This document shows, in pieces, positions 1-9,035 of a DNA stretch of 64,000 bases. Within the stretch, counting starts at the first letter, position 1. Every line of letters starts with the position of its first letter. The stretch covers positions 1 through 64,000 of the forward strand of contig CAIMNS010000136.1 of assembly GCA_903842945.1 (NCBI GenBank), given 5' to 3'. Under the pieces are notes generated by a model. The model did no database searches and was not told the origin of the DNA. It was given only the letters and a program-made list of their open reading frames with translations. The DNA comes from an uncultured Burkholderiales bacterium. Lineage in GTDB: Bacteria; Pseudomonadota; Gammaproteobacteria; Burkholderiales; Burkholderiaceae_C. Both the position numbers and the translations under genes were made by a program.

Positions 1-224
1 AAAGGAGTCCTCCACCCCTACGTCGTTTCTTCAAGGATGGACGTGAACATGTTTTGAGGTGTTGGCGAGTTCTAGAGCTGAGTTTATAAAAAACAGTGCC
101 CATGAGATGGGCTTGTATTTTTTCATATCGACCTCATCTAAAAGCCTTGATCTTTGTCCAGAGTGCCTGTGATGGTGCTTTTAAGAGGTCTGGTCCATCG
201 AGAGGCTTGTTTTTGGAGAGAAGT
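1..224. other. left edge, upstream region of the DegP-type gene
   Basis: No gene could be assigned here. Two short forward reading frames enter from the left edge and stop at about 57 and 89, so one may be the tail of the preceding gene. In related genomes an anti-sigma factor or RseB/MucB-type gene sits here, but the few residues visible do not let me recognise it. The rest is leader of the protease gene, ending in a GGAGAG ribosome site just before the ATG at 225. Confidence 0.3.
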
Positions 225-1718
225 ATGCAATTTTTGGTTCAATCTGCAAAACAGATTCGTTGTACATGGCTGGTGGTTTTTCTGGCCTGCTCGGGTTGGG
301 TGAGTTCGCCTCTTGTTGCTGGTGCACAAGGGACTCGGACCTTGCCTGATTTCACAGATTTGGTTGAGTTGGTGGGCCCCTCCGTGGTCAATATTCGTAC
401 CATTGAAAAAGTTGCAACACGCGCGCCATCTGCCAATGGCCCATCAGACGCGGACGAAGAAATGCAAGAGCTCTTTAAGAAGTTTTTTGGCGTGCCTTTC
501 CCTGGCAACCCTGGCGCGCCCAATGCGCCACGTCAACCACGTCCCAATCGCAACGCTCCTCAAGAGGAAGAGCAACCCAAAGGGGTTGGGTCTGGCTTTA
601 TTTTGAGTGCCGATGGCTTGATCATGACCAACGCGCACGTGGTTGAAGGGGCCGACCAAGTCTTGGTCACCTTGCCTGACAAAAGAGAGTTCAAAGCAAA
701 AATTATCGGATCTGATAAAAGGACGGATGTGGCTGTCGTGAAGATTGAAGCCACGGGTTTGCCTGCCGTTCGAATTGGAGATGTGGGACGACTTAAGGTT
801 GGCGAGTGGGTCATGGCGATTGGGTCCCCCTTTGGGTTTGAGAACACGGTCACGGCGGGTATTGTGAGCGCCAAACAAAGGGACACGGGTGAGTTCGTGT
901 CATTCATTCAAACCGATGTGGCCATCAACCCAGGCAACTCGGGTGGCCCTTTGATCAACATGCGTGGAGAGGTCATTGGCATCAACAGCCAAATTTATTC
1001 ACGTTCAGGGGGGTTCATGGGCATCTCGTTTGCGATACCCATCGATGAGGCTGTTCGTGTCAGCGATCAACTCAGGCTCAATGGGCGAGTCCAACGAGGT
1101 CGCTTGGGCATTCAAATCGGACCCGTCAGCAAAGAGCTTGCTGAATCCATGGGGCTGTCCAAAGCACAGGGTGCCTTGGTTCAAAACGTGGAGGCCAACT
1201 CGCCTGCAGAAAAAGCAGGCCTTGAGGCTGGCGACATCATCACCAAAGTGGATGGCAAGCTGGTCGAAAAATCTATCGATCTGCCAAGGTTTGTGGGGGG
1301 CATCAAGCCTGGCACCAAATCGCTGTTGGGTGTGCTCAGGCGAGGCGTGAACAAAGACATCTCGGTCACCGTTGGCGAGTTTGAAGCTGAGAAGAAAGTG
1401 GCCGCAACCACGCCTACTGAAAAAGCCCCAGCCGCATCCGCGTTCGCCGCTTTGGGTTTGAGCTTGAGCGATTTAAGTGAAAGCGCCAAACGAGAGTTGA
1501 AGGTCCGTCTGGGCGTGCGTGTGGATCAAGCCGTGGAAGCTGCAGCGCGTGCAGGCTTAAGAGAGGGCGACGTCATTTTGCAATTGGCCAACGTAGAGAT
1601 TCATTCGGTCAAAGATTTTGAGAGTGCTTTTGCCAAGTTGGACAAAACCAAGCCCACGGCCGTGCTCTTTAAAAGAGGGGATTGGTCCCAATACGCGATC
1701 ATTCGTCCGGGCAAATGA
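225..1718 (+). CDS. Periplasmic Do/DegP-family serine endopeptidase (MucD-like)
   Basis: This is an envelope protease/chaperone that degrades misfolded periplasmic proteins. From the ATG at 225 it is 497 aa. The start is chosen over the track start at 96 because a GGAGAG site precedes it and it opens with a signal peptide: hydrophobic WLVVFLACSGW, then a likely cleavage after VAGA. The trypsin-like domain shows the whole catalytic triad: His in TNAHVV (about residue 138), Asp in RTDVAVV (about 168) and Ser in GNSGGPL (about 239). Two PDZ regions follow, near residues 280-375 and 400-495. A proline-rich linker around residue 90 resembles the LA loop of the family. It lies upstream of lepA, the usual mucD position in Burkholderiales, where it is generally tied to the sigma-E response; no sigma-E promoter was confidently seen here. 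Confidence 0.93.
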   Translation: MQFLVQSAKQIRCTWLVVFLACSGWVSSPLVAGAQGTRTLPDFTDLVELVGPSVVNIRTIEKVATRAPSANGPSDADEEMQELFKKFFGVPFPGNPGAPNAPRQPRPNRNAPQEEEQPKGVGSGFILSADGLIMTNAHVVEGADQVLVTLPDKREFKAKIIGSDKRTDVAVVKIEATGLPAVRIGDVGRLKVGEWVMAIGSPFGFENTVTAGIVSAKQRDTGEFVSFIQTDVAINPGNSGGPLINMRGEVIGINSQIYSRSGGFMGISFAIPIDEAVRVSDQLRLNGRVQRGRLGIQIGPVSKELAESMGLSKAQGALVQNVEANSPAEKAGLEAGDIITKVDGKLVEKSIDLPRFVGGIKPGTKSLLGVLRRGVNKDISVTVGEFEAEKKVAATTPTEKAPAASAFAALGLSLSDLSESAKRELKVRLGVRVDQAVEAAARAGLREGDVILQLANVEIHSVKDFESAFAKLDKTKPTAVLFKRGDWSQYAIIRPGK

Positions 1719-2149
1719 GGTCCAACACGTCAAACCCCTGGGCCAACCACCTTGGTTTTTTGTAATCAAAAAGAATGCACAATGAGCAAAAAATACCCTA
1801 AATCAAGGTCGGGTATAAGGGAATTGATGCAAAAAGGGAACTTTGATCAATTATTTTTAAGATATTCTGTGCCATGAAAATGAAAATAAAAGAATATTTT
1901 TTTATTACAATTTAGCCTTAGAATCTTTGAATGCAAGTTAGACGTCTCGATATAGAATCCAAAAAACACTTGTTATGCTGATACGCACACAGTCTCCACA
2001 CTTACTCCACAGCTCGCTCACAAGTTGTCCTTTTTTTTTAATCGTTCCTGTGGCTAAGCTGTGAATAACTTTCATGTTGTTGACCTACAACGAACCCAAC
2101 AGGGTCCATGGGGGGCTGTCTTTGAAGGCAATTTTGCCTACAATAAAGT
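1719..2149. other. AT-rich intergenic region with DnaA-box-like 9-mers
   Basis: This long non-coding stretch between degP and lepA is very AT-rich at about 1780-1980, including GATCAATTATTTTT near 1845. Two CTCCACA words stand 11 bp apart (1994-2000 and 2005-2011). Two reversed DnaA-box-like words also stand 11 bp apart: TGTGGCTAA at 2049-2057 and TGTGAATAA at 2060-2068. The last two each differ from the consensus box TTATCCACA at one position when read on the minus strand. A weak promoter-like pair, TTGAAT and TATAGA with an 18-bp spacer, lies at 1927-1956. A weak 4-bp hairpin with a T run at 1745-1760 could end the degP transcript. No ORF of quality is present. Confidence 0.45.
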
Positions 2150-2215
2150 CCCAACTATCGCAGTTGCCATAGATTGTTGGTTCCGGGCGCGTCAGCAGTT
2201 GACGCGCCCTTTTTT
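2150..2215 (+). ncRNA. Candidate small structured RNA upstream of lepA
   Basis: A TACAAT box (2139-2144) would start transcription near 2150. The next 65 bases form two stem-loops. The first pairs CCAACTATC (2151-2159) with GATTGTTGG (2172-2180), with one mismatch and a 12-base loop. The second is a near-perfect intrinsic terminator at 2185-2215. There is no good matching -35 box, so the promoter is uncertain; a longer transcript from about 1963 is also possible. A terminator placed only about 45 bp before the lepA start makes little sense unless it ends a separate short transcript or acts as an attenuator. I do not recognise a known RNA family. Confidence 0.45.
2185..2215 (+). terminator. 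Intrinsic terminator before lepA
   Basis: GGGCGCGTCA (2185-2194) pairs perfectly over 10 bp with TGACGCGCCC (2200-2209) across a 5-base loop and is followed by six T residues. This is a strong Rho-independent terminator on the + strand, located upstream of lepA rather than downstream of a recognised gene. Confidence 0.85.
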
Positions 2216-2259
2216 ATGTCAATGATCATTTAAATTCAACTACTTAGGTCTTCCCGTTG

Positions 2260-4071
2260 ATGAATCGCATCAGAAATTTTTCCATCATTGCTCACATTGA
2301 TCACGGTAAATCTACACTTGCCGATCGCTTGATCCAGCGGTGTGGTGGGCTTGAGGACCGCGACATGCAAGCGCAAGTTTTGGACTCCATGGACATTGAA
2401 AAAGAGCGTGGGATAACCATCAAAGCGCAAACGGCGTCCTTGCTCTACAAAGCGAACAACGGTGAGACGTACAACTTGAATCTCATCGACACCCCTGGCC
2501 ACGTGGATTTTTCTTACGAGGTCTCGCGTTCATTGTCCGCGTGTGAGGGTGCCCTCTTGGTGGTCGATGCTTCGCAAGGTGTTGAAGCGCAAACGGTGGC
2601 CAACTGTTACACCGCCCTTGATTTGGGTGTCGAGGTGATTCCGGTTTTAAACAAGATGGATTTGCCGCAAGCTGACCCAGACAATGCGAAAACCGAAATT
2701 GAAGATGTGATTGGTATCGATGCCTCCGAGGCCATTCCTTGCTCGGCCAAGACGGGCATGGGGATCGATGAAATTTTAGAGGCCATCGTGGCCCATGTGC
2801 CGCAACCACGTGGGAATCCGCAAGGCCCATTGCGTGCCATGATTGTGGACAGTTGGTACGACACCTACGTGGGGGTGGTGATGTTGGTGCGTGTCGTCGA
2901 TGGCGAACTCAATTGTGGAGACCGCATCAAAATGATGGCCACAGAGACCACCTACATCGCGGAAAAGTTAGGTGTCTTTACACCAGCCAACGTCCCCCGA
3001 CAACAACTCAGTGCAGGTCAAGTGGGCTACATCATTGCAGGCATCAAAGAATTGCAAGCGGCAAAAGTGGGCGACACGATCACTCAGATCAAGGCCGGTA
3101 CGGGTGGAGCAAGTGCTACGGCCACAGAGGCCTTGCCCGGCTTCAAAGAGATCCAGCCCCAGGTGTTTGCGGGTTTGTACCCAACGGAGGCCAATCAGTA
3201 CGACTCACTCAGAGACAGTTTAGAAAAGTTGAAACTCAACGACGCCTCACTGCAATACGAGCCAGAGGTCTCTCAAGCCCTTGGGTTTGGTTTCAGGTGT
3301 GGCTTTTTGGGTCTTTTGCACATGGAGATTGTGCAAGAAAGACTTGAGCGAGAGTTTGACCAAGATTTGATCACCACCGCTCCGAGTGTGGTCTACCAAG
3401 TGGTCCAAGGCGACGGAGAGGTGGTCATGGTTGAGAACCCCTCCAAAATGCCTGACCAAGGCAAGCTTCAAGAGATCAGAGAGCCGATCGTGACGGTGCA
3501 CCTGTACATGCCTCAGGAGTATGTGGGAGCCGTCATGACCCTGGCCAATCAAAAAAGAGGGGTTCAGCTCAACATGGCTTACCATGGACGACAAGTGATG
3601 TTGACCTATGAAATGCCATTGGGTGAAATCGTTTTGGATTTCTTTGACAAGCTCAAGTCTGTCTCTAGAGGTTATGCCTCCATGGACTACGACTTTAAAG
3701 AATACCGTGCATCGGATGTGGTCAAAGTCGACATCCTTTTGAACGGTGAAAAGGTCGATGCCTTGTCCATCATCGTTCACCGCTCGCAGTCCCAATACCG
3801 AGGTCGTGCGGTGGTTGCAAAGATGCGTGAAATCATCTCAAGACAAATGTTTGACGTGGCGATACAAGCTGCGATTGGTGCTAATATCATTGCTCGCGAG
3901 TCGATCAAGGCGCTGCGTAAAAATGTATTGGCCAAGTGCTACGGAGGAGACATCTCTCGCAAGAGAAAACTCCTTGAGAAACAAAAAGCGGGTAAGAAAA
4001 GAATGAAACAAATCGGCTCTGTTGAAGTCCCACAAGAGGCCTTTTTAGCCATACTGCAAGTAGAGGATTGA
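2260..4071 (+). CDS. lepA: Elongation factor 4 (back-translocating GTPase LepA)
   Basis: LepA is a ribosome-associated GTPase that acts on stalled or mistranslocated ribosomes. The ATG at 2260 gives 603 aa, close to the usual 600, and opens [19 protein letters not shown] with the G1 P-loop. DTPGHVDF (G3) and NKMD (G4) follow, and the C-terminus has the family-specific lysine-rich tail (GKKRMKQIG). The track begins one codon earlier at a TTG. The lepB start follows one base after its stop, so lepA and lepB are very likely co-transcribed and translationally coupled. Confidence 0.97.
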   Translation: MNRIRNFSIIAHIDHGKSTLADRLIQRCGGLEDRDMQAQVLDSMDIEKERGITIKAQTASLLYKANNGETYNLNLIDTPGHVDFSYEVSRSLSACEGALLVVDASQGVEAQTVANCYTALDLGVEVIPVLNKMDLPQADPDNAKTEIEDVIGIDASEAIPCSAKTGMGIDEILEAIVAHVPQPRGNPQGPLRAMIVDSWYDTYVGVVMLVRVVDGELNCGDRIKMMATETTYIAEKLGVFTPANVPRQQLSAGQVGYIIAGIKELQAAKVGDTITQIKAGTGGASATATEALPGFKEIQPQVFAGLYPTEANQYDSLRDSLEKLKLNDASLQYEPEVSQALGFGFRCGFLGLLHMEIVQERLEREFDQDLITTAPSVVYQVVQGDGEVVMVENPSKMPDQGKLQEIREPIVTVHLYMPQEYVGAVMTLANQKRGVQLNMAYHGRQVMLTYEMPLGEIVLDFFDKLKSVSRGYASMDYDFKEYRASDVVKVDILLNGEKVDALSIIVHRSQSQYRGRAVVAKMREIISRQMFDVAIQAAIGANIIARESIKALRKNVLAKCYGGDISRKRKLLEKQKAGKKRMKQIGSVEVPQEAFLAILQVED

Positions 4072-4072
4072 G

Positions 4073-5059
4073 ATGGCAATTTTAACGGCATTTGTTTTAG
4101 GCGCCTTTGGTCTGTACATTGGCTCTTGGTACCTGGGATACCAAGAGGGCAATTTTGCACTCTTGTTGTTCTCAGCAACGGTGGTGACGGGGATTTATTG
4201 GATTTTCGAGAAGCTGATTTTCTTGCCCCGAAGGGTTCAAGAGGCGCAAGCCCTGGACCTGGCCGAGCACAAGCGGGTCGATGAACTAGCTCGCATGGGC
4301 ATTCAGCAAGAACCGCTCGACATCCAAGCCAAACAATCTGACATCTTGCGTCAACCTTGGTGGTTGGATTGGACCGCAGGTTTGTTCCCTGTGATCTTGG
4401 TGGTTTTTATATTGCGTTCATTTTTATTTGAGCCCTTTAAGATTCCTTCGGGCTCCATGATTCCAACACTTTGGGTGGGCGACTTGATTTTGGTCAATAA
4501 GTTTCACTATGGCGTTCGCTTGCCCGTGATCAACTTAAAAATCACCGATGGTGAGCCTGTTAAAAGAGGCGATGTGATGGTGTTTCGCTACCCACCTAAC
4601 CCCAGCTTGGACTACATCAAACGTGTGGTGGGTGTGCCGGGGGACGAGGTCGCTTACATCAATAAAAAGCTCACCATCAATGGGGTTGCCGTTCAAGACG
4701 AGTCGGTCCCTGACTTTTTTGAAGAAGACTCGTTGAGGTACATCAAGCAATTTGAGGAAACCTTGCCCACAGGCGATCCCAAGGTGGAGAAGGTCAAGCA
4801 TCGTTTGTTGAACGAAAATGAAAGACCTGCGTTTGTAGAAGGAGCCAGCAATTTTCCTTTCAAAGAACAATGCCAATACAGCTTGGAGGGCATTGTTTGT
4901 AAAGTCCCTGAAGGGCATTATTTCATGATGGGAGACAACCGGGACAACTCCCTCGATTCTCGCTATTGGGGTTTTGTGCCGGATAAAAACATCGTAGGCC
5001 GCGCATTTTACGTGTGGATGAATTTTGGCAATTTGAAACGCATTGGTGGTTTTGACTAA
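4073..5059 (+). CDS. lepB: Signal peptidase I
   Basis: This inner-membrane protease removes signal peptides from exported proteins. The 328-aa protein has N-terminal membrane segments (near residues 1-22 and 25-45, and a third at about 102-120), then the periplasmic catalytic domain. The catalytic Ser is in PSGSMIPTL (about residue 128) and the general-base Lys in [11 protein letters not shown] (about 183). The C-terminal box [14 protein letters not shown] is intact. It begins one base after the lepA stop and its end overlaps the rnc start region, as in the common lepA-lepB-rnc-era order. Confidence 0.97.
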   Translation: MAILTAFVLGAFGLYIGSWYLGYQEGNFALLLFSATVVTGIYWIFEKLIFLPRRVQEAQALDLAEHKRVDELARMGIQQEPLDIQAKQSDILRQPWWLDWTAGLFPVILVVFILRSFLFEPFKIPSGSMIPTLWVGDLILVNKFHYGVRLPVINLKITDGEPVKRGDVMVFRYPPNPSLDYIKRVVGVPGDEVAYINKKLTINGVAVQDESVPDFFEEDSLRYIKQFEETLPTGDPKVEKVKHRLLNENERPAFVEGASNFPFKEQCQYSLEGIVCKVPEGHYFMMGDNRDNSLDSRYWGFVPDKNIVGRAFYVWMNFGNLKRIGGFD

Positions 5060-5762
5060 GTTGTCCTCATCTTCTACTTTGAGTCGCGCTCATCAAGAGT
5101 TGCTGGAGCGGCTGGGTTTGAGCTTTGAAAAGCCTCAATTGCTGCAGCAAGCTTTGACGCATCGAAGTTTCAGTTCAAACCACAATGAAAGGCTAGAGTT
5201 TTTAGGGGATTCGGTGCTCAATTTAGCGGTCTCAAGCATGCTCTATGAGGCCTTGCCCGATTTGCCTGAAGGGGACTTGTCTCGAGTGCGAGCTAACTTG
5301 GTGAAACAAGACACCTTGCACCAATTGGCCATGGAATTGAAGCTCCCAGCCCTCATACGACTAGGTGAAGGAGAGATGAAATCTGGTGGGCAAAAGAGGC
5401 CTTCTATTTTGGCCGATACCTTGGAGGCTTTGATTGGTGCGGTCTATTTGGACGCTGGTTACGACAAAGCACAAGCTTTGGTCTTGAGGCTTTTTGAGCC
5501 GATCCAAATCAACCCCACCATGCAAGCGGCTTCTAAAGACCCCAAAACCGAATTGCAAGAGTGGCTTCAAGCCAAGCGTTTAAAGTTGCCCATTTACCGT
5601 GTCGTGGGCACCCTTGGAGCGGCGCATCAACAGACTTTTGATGTGGAGTGCGAGGTGCCCGAGCTGTCTTTGATAGAAAGAGGCATCGGCGGCTCAAGGC
5701 GTGCAGCGGAACAAGTGGCTGCTTTGGCCATGTTGGAGTCAATCAAGGAAAAAAAATTATGA
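5046..5762 (+). CDS. rnc: Ribonuclease III
   Basis: RNase III cleaves double-stranded RNA, processing rRNA precursors and some mRNAs. The signature [16 protein letters not shown] lies near residue 50, with the second acidic patch in [16 protein letters not shown] near 125. A double-stranded RNA-binding domain starts at [11 protein letters not shown] (about 160) and runs to the end. Length is about 238 aa. The start is ambiguous: TTG 5043, GTG 5046 and TTG 5052 are all in frame with no clear ribosome site, and all overlap the 3' end of lepB. I chose the GTG. Its stop overlaps the era start as ATGA. Confidence 0.95.
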   Translation: MVLTKLSSSSTLSRAHQELLERLGLSFEKPQLLQQALTHRSFSSNHNERLEFLGDSVLNLAVSSMLYEALPDLPEGDLSRVRANLVKQDTLHQLAMELKLPALIRLGEGEMKSGGQKRPSILADTLEALIGAVYLDAGYDKAQALVLRLFEPIQINPTMQAASKDPKTELQEWLQAKRLKLPIYRVVGTLGAAHQQTFDVECEVPELSLIERGIGGSRRAAEQVAALAMLESIKEKKL

Positions 5763-6883
5763 GTTCGCCAAAAGTGGGCCAAGAAGAGGGCGGAGCAAAG
5801 AGCACAATTAAGGGCCAAGAAAAGGGCCCACAAAAGGCCCAAGCTTTAACGCCACAAACCCGAGTCAAAGTTCAAAAGACCGCTGAGCTGCCTGCTTCTT
5901 TGGCGTCCTTAAAGGACTTGATTGCCAAGCCCTTAGAGGGCGAGCTCTCCACCGGCTCAGATGCACCCGAGGTGCATGAAGACTTGGGGCCCAGACACTC
6001 GGGTTTGATTGCCATTGTGGGCAGGCCCAATGTGGGCAAGTCCACGCTCATGAATGCTTTGGTGGGTCAAAAAATCAGCATCACGTCCAAAAAAGCACAA
6101 ACAACCCGCCACCGCATCACGGGCATTCGCAACGAGGCCAGCAGTCAACTGGTGTTTGTGGACACCCCTGGGTTTCAAACCCTGCACAACAATGCCTTGA
6201 ACAGGTCGCTCAACAAAACCGTTTTAGGTGCTGTGGGTGACGTGGACTTGGTGCTTTTTGTGGTTGAGGCGGGCTATTTTTCTTTGGCAGACACCAAGGT
6301 CCTTGGACTTCTCAAGCCTGGAACCAAAGTGGTGTTGCTCGCCAACAAGGTCGATCAAGTTCACAACAAAGAAGAGCTCATGCCCTGGCTCAAGGAGATG
6401 CAAGCGCGGTTTGATTTTTATGCGATTTTTCCGATGTCAGCCAAAAGTCCCAAAGACATCGAGCGTTTGGTGCAACTGTGCATCAAAGATTTGCCAGAAC
6501 AAGACTGGTGGTATTTGAACGACGAGTTGACCGATCGAAGCGAAAAGTTTTTGGCCAGTGAAATCATTCGTGAGAAATTATTTCGTCTAACAGGTGATGA
6601 GTTGCCCTACACCTCCACCGTGGTCATCGATCGGTTCACCGAAGAGCCCGGGCGATCAGTGGCACGCATGGTCAAAATTGCCGCCACCATTGTGGTCGAG
6701 CGCGAAGGTCACAAGGCCATGGTGATCGGTGAAAAAGGTGAAAAACTCAAACGCATGGGCACGGATGCGCGACTAGAGTTGGAGCGACTGATGCAGGCCA
6801 AGGTGTTTTTAGAGATTTGGGTGAAAGTGCGCTCAGGGTGGGCCGATGACGAGGCTCGGGTGCGCAGCTTTGGCTACGAGTAA
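5759..6883 (+). CDS. era: GTPase Era
   Basis: Era is an essential GTPase that binds 16S rRNA during 30S subunit assembly. The start at 5759 overlaps the rnc stop (ATGA) and has an AAGGA site, giving 374 aa. G motifs are clear: GRPNVGKST (G1), DTPGFQ (G3), NKVD (G4) and MSAK (G5). The KH RNA-binding domain occupies the last 90 residues, with [11 protein letters not shown] as its GxxG loop. It is about 70-80 aa longer than E. coli Era because of a charged, low-complexity N-terminal extension before the G domain. Confidence 0.96.
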   Translation: MSSPKVGQEEGGAKSTIKGQEKGPQKAQALTPQTRVKVQKTAELPASLASLKDLIAKPLEGELSTGSDAPEVHEDLGPRHSGLIAIVGRPNVGKSTLMNALVGQKISITSKKAQTTRHRITGIRNEASSQLVFVDTPGFQTLHNNALNRSLNKTVLGAVGDVDLVLFVVEAGYFSLADTKVLGLLKPGTKVVLLANKVDQVHNKEELMPWLKEMQARFDFYAIFPMSAKSPKDIERLVQLCIKDLPEQDWWYLNDELTDRSEKFLASEIIREKLFRLTGDELPYTSTVVIDRFTEEPGRSVARMVKIAATIVVEREGHKAMVIGEKGEKLKRMGTDARLELERLMQAKVFLEIWVKVRSGWADDEARVRSFGYE

Positions 6884-7736
6884 AAAAAGTGCTCTCACCC
6901 GCACGCTAGAGGAACCCTCCTTTGTGTTGCACCGCTACCCCTGGAGCGAGTCGAGTTTGGTGTTGGATGTGTTCACCCGCCACCATGGACGGCTGGTGGT
7001 GGTGGCCAAAGGTGCCAAGCGGCCCCACTCCAATTTCCGACCGGTTTTGATGCCCTTGCAGCCCTTGAATTTGGGTTTCAGTGGAGAGCAAGAGGTTCGC
7101 AATTTGTCCAGTGCAGAATGGGCTGGCGGGCATGTCATGCCCCAAGGGGAGTCGTTGCTCAGCGGGTTTTATTTGAACGAGTTGCTGCTCAAGTTGCTCG
7201 CTCGCGAGGATCCGCATCCGGAGCTCTTTGATGTGTACAAAGATGTCGTGAAAATTTTATCGTCGGGGTTTGAACACACCTTGGGGCCCTTGCTCAGAAC
7301 GTTTGAGCTTTTGATGTTGTCCTATTTGGGCCATTTGCCCAATTTGGGCCTTCAAACCTCCACCTTGGAGCCGATCAAAGACACGGCGCTTTATCAGTTG
7401 ATGCCTGAGGCGGGCCTGGCCCAAGTGATGGACCATGGGATCAAAAGCGCAGCGGATTCGACCCCTACGCGCGAGGCTTTTGAGCAGACGTCTTGGGATG
7501 CGTCTTCTTTGGCCCATCGTTCAACTGCACAGGCTTTGACGGGGCGTCATTGGCTGGCTTTGTCAAAAGCCCTGGATGCGCCCAATGCCTTGACCAGCAC
7601 CTTGCGCTTTTGTGCGGAAATGGACTCGCCAAGCCGTCAAGCCTTGCAATCTCAATTGAGACAAATCATCCATTTTCAATGCGGCCTGGATACTTTGAAG
7701 ACCAGACAGTTTATGATCGATATCCAAGCTTTGTAG
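6870..7736 (+). CDS. recO: DNA repair protein RecO
   Basis: RecO helps load RecA on SSB-coated single-stranded DNA in the RecFOR pathway. The N-terminal OB-fold is recognisable in FVLHRYPWSESSLVLDVFTR followed by HGRLVVVAKGAKRP, and a helical C-terminal domain follows. The track start is ATG 6846. I prefer TTG 6870, which gives MATSKKS and reduces the overlap with era from 38 to 14 nt; neither has a clear ribosome site. The zinc-binding cysteines found in some RecO proteins are not evident. It lies between era and pdxJ, the standard position in beta-proteobacteria. Confidence 0.92.
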   Translation: MATSKKSALTRTLEEPSFVLHRYPWSESSLVLDVFTRHHGRLVVVAKGAKRPHSNFRPVLMPLQPLNLGFSGEQEVRNLSSAEWAGGHVMPQGESLLSGFYLNELLLKLLAREDPHPELFDVYKDVVKILSSGFEHTLGPLLRTFELLMLSYLGHLPNLGLQTSTLEPIKDTALYQLMPEAGLAQVMDHGIKSAADSTPTREAFEQTSWDASSLAHRSTAQALTGRHWLALSKALDAPNALTSTLRFCAEMDSPSRQALQSQLRQIIHFQCGLDTLKTRQFMIDIQAL

Positions 7737-7796
7737 CGTTGCTTGTTTTGATTTCAAAGCACCTTCTTTGGCCAACCCAATGAACCCTTTTGCCCT

Positions 7797-8603
7797 ATGT
7801 CTGAATCTGTTTTGAACCTCCAAGATCAAACCTCCCGTGCCACTGCCTTGTCGGTGAATTTGAACAAAGTGGCCTTGTTGCGAAACGCCAGAGCATTGGA
7901 AGTCCCAAGCGTGCTCAAAGCGGCTAGTGTGTGTTTGCATGCAGGAGCACATGGTTTGACGGTACATCCACGGCCGGACGAGAGACACATCCGCAGCAAA
8001 GATGTCTCACAGTTAAGTGCACTTTTGAAAGAATGGCCCCATCGCGAGTTCAACATCGAGGGCAACCCCTTTCACAACCTCATGGAGTTGGTGGACACCT
8101 ACCGTCCACATCAAGCCACCTTGGTGCCCGACAGCATGGAGCAATCCACCAGCGATCATGGTTGGCAGTTGCCCAAGGACATGGATGCTTTGAGACCCAT
8201 CGTGCAGCAATTGAACGCGTGGAAAATCCGTGTGAGTTTGTTCATGGACCCCGTGGCAGACATGATGGTGCACTGTAAAGCTTTGGGCGTTCAACGCGTG
8301 GAGTTGTACACCGAGGCCTTTGCGCGTGCACACGCAAGGGACCTCTTGGACAAGACAACGCATCAGGCAGCACAGGCCATTCAGCCCTACATTCAAGCCG
8401 CCAAGGCCGCGCAAGAGCTGGGCCTTGAAGTGAATGCGGGTCATGACCTGAACGCCGTGAATTTGAAATACTTTTTGACGCATGTGCCTGGGGTCAAAGA
8501 GGTTTCGATTGGTCACGCGTTCATTGCAGATGCTTTGGAGTGCGGGTATGCTCGTGCTGTGCAGTTGTACCTTGATCAAATGTCGCAAGGCCTGGCGCCA
8601 TGA
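7797..8603 (+). CDS. pdxJ: Pyridoxine 5'-phosphate synthase
   Basis: PdxJ condenses 1-deoxyxylulose 5-phosphate with 3-amino-2-oxopropyl phosphate in the DXP-dependent vitamin B6 pathway. The TIM-barrel protein is 268 aa, slightly longer than usual at the N-terminus. Family motifs include [33 protein letters not shown] and TLVPD, and a C-terminal VNAGHDLN with [10 protein letters not shown]. Its stop overlaps the acpS start (ATGA). The DXP substrate would come from Dxs, whose gene is also in this window. Confidence 0.96.
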   Translation: MSESVLNLQDQTSRATALSVNLNKVALLRNARALEVPSVLKAASVCLHAGAHGLTVHPRPDERHIRSKDVSQLSALLKEWPHREFNIEGNPFHNLMELVDTYRPHQATLVPDSMEQSTSDHGWQLPKDMDALRPIVQQLNAWKIRVSLFMDPVADMMVHCKALGVQRVELYTEAFARAHARDLLDKTTHQAAQAIQPYIQAAKAAQELGLEVNAGHDLNAVNLKYFLTHVPGVKEVSIGHAFIADALECGYARAVQLYLDQMSQGLAP

Positions 8604-9028
8604 CACCGAGCAAAGTGGTTTTTGGCATTGGTACCGATATTTGTGACATCCGTCGCATTCGTCAAAGCCATGAGCGGTATGGACAACGGTTTTTAGAAAA
8701 GATCTTGACGCCCAAAGAGCTGGAGGTGTTCACTCGCCGTTCTGAGCGTTGGCCCGAGCGCGGTGTGCGTTACTTGGCCACTCGGTTTTCCGCCAAAGAG
8801 TCTTTCAGCAAGGCCATCGGGCTTGGGATGAGAAGTCCCATGACATGGCGCTCCTGTGAAATACTGAACGCACCGTCGGGCGAGCCGCAGATTGTGCTGT
8901 ACAACGAACTCAAAGTTTGGTGCGAAGCCAGGGGCTTGAGTGCCAAAGTCAGTGTCTCTGACGAGAGCGATTACGCCATCAGCTTTGTCACCGTTGAACG
9001 GCAACTCGATCCATCCCATCCCCTATGA
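8600..9028 (+). CDS. acpS: Holo-[acyl-carrier-protein] synthase
   Basis: AcpS transfers 4'-phosphopantetheine from CoA to acyl carrier protein and so activates fatty acid synthesis. The 142-aa protein has the N-terminal magnesium-binding motif [12 protein letters not shown] and the second conserved motif [16 protein letters not shown], both typical of the trimeric AcpS type. It overlaps pdxJ by 4 nt, a very common pdxJ-acpS arrangement. Confidence 0.96.
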   Translation: MTPSKVVFGIGTDICDIRRIRQSHERYGQRFLEKILTPKELEVFTRRSERWPERGVRYLATRFSAKESFSKAIGLGMRSPMTWRSCEILNAPSGEPQIVLYNELKVWCEARGLSAKVSVSDESDYAISFVTVERQLDPSHPL

Positions 9029-9035
9029 ATGCTTT

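Noticed and set aside
1745-1760. Strong terminator after degP
   Set aside because: Only a 4-bp stem precedes the T run, so it is weak and is mentioned only in the region note.
1927-2215. Calling this region 6S RNA, SRP RNA or another known RNA
   Set aside because: The sequence and fold do not match the consensus features I know for those families; only an unnamed candidate RNA is supported.
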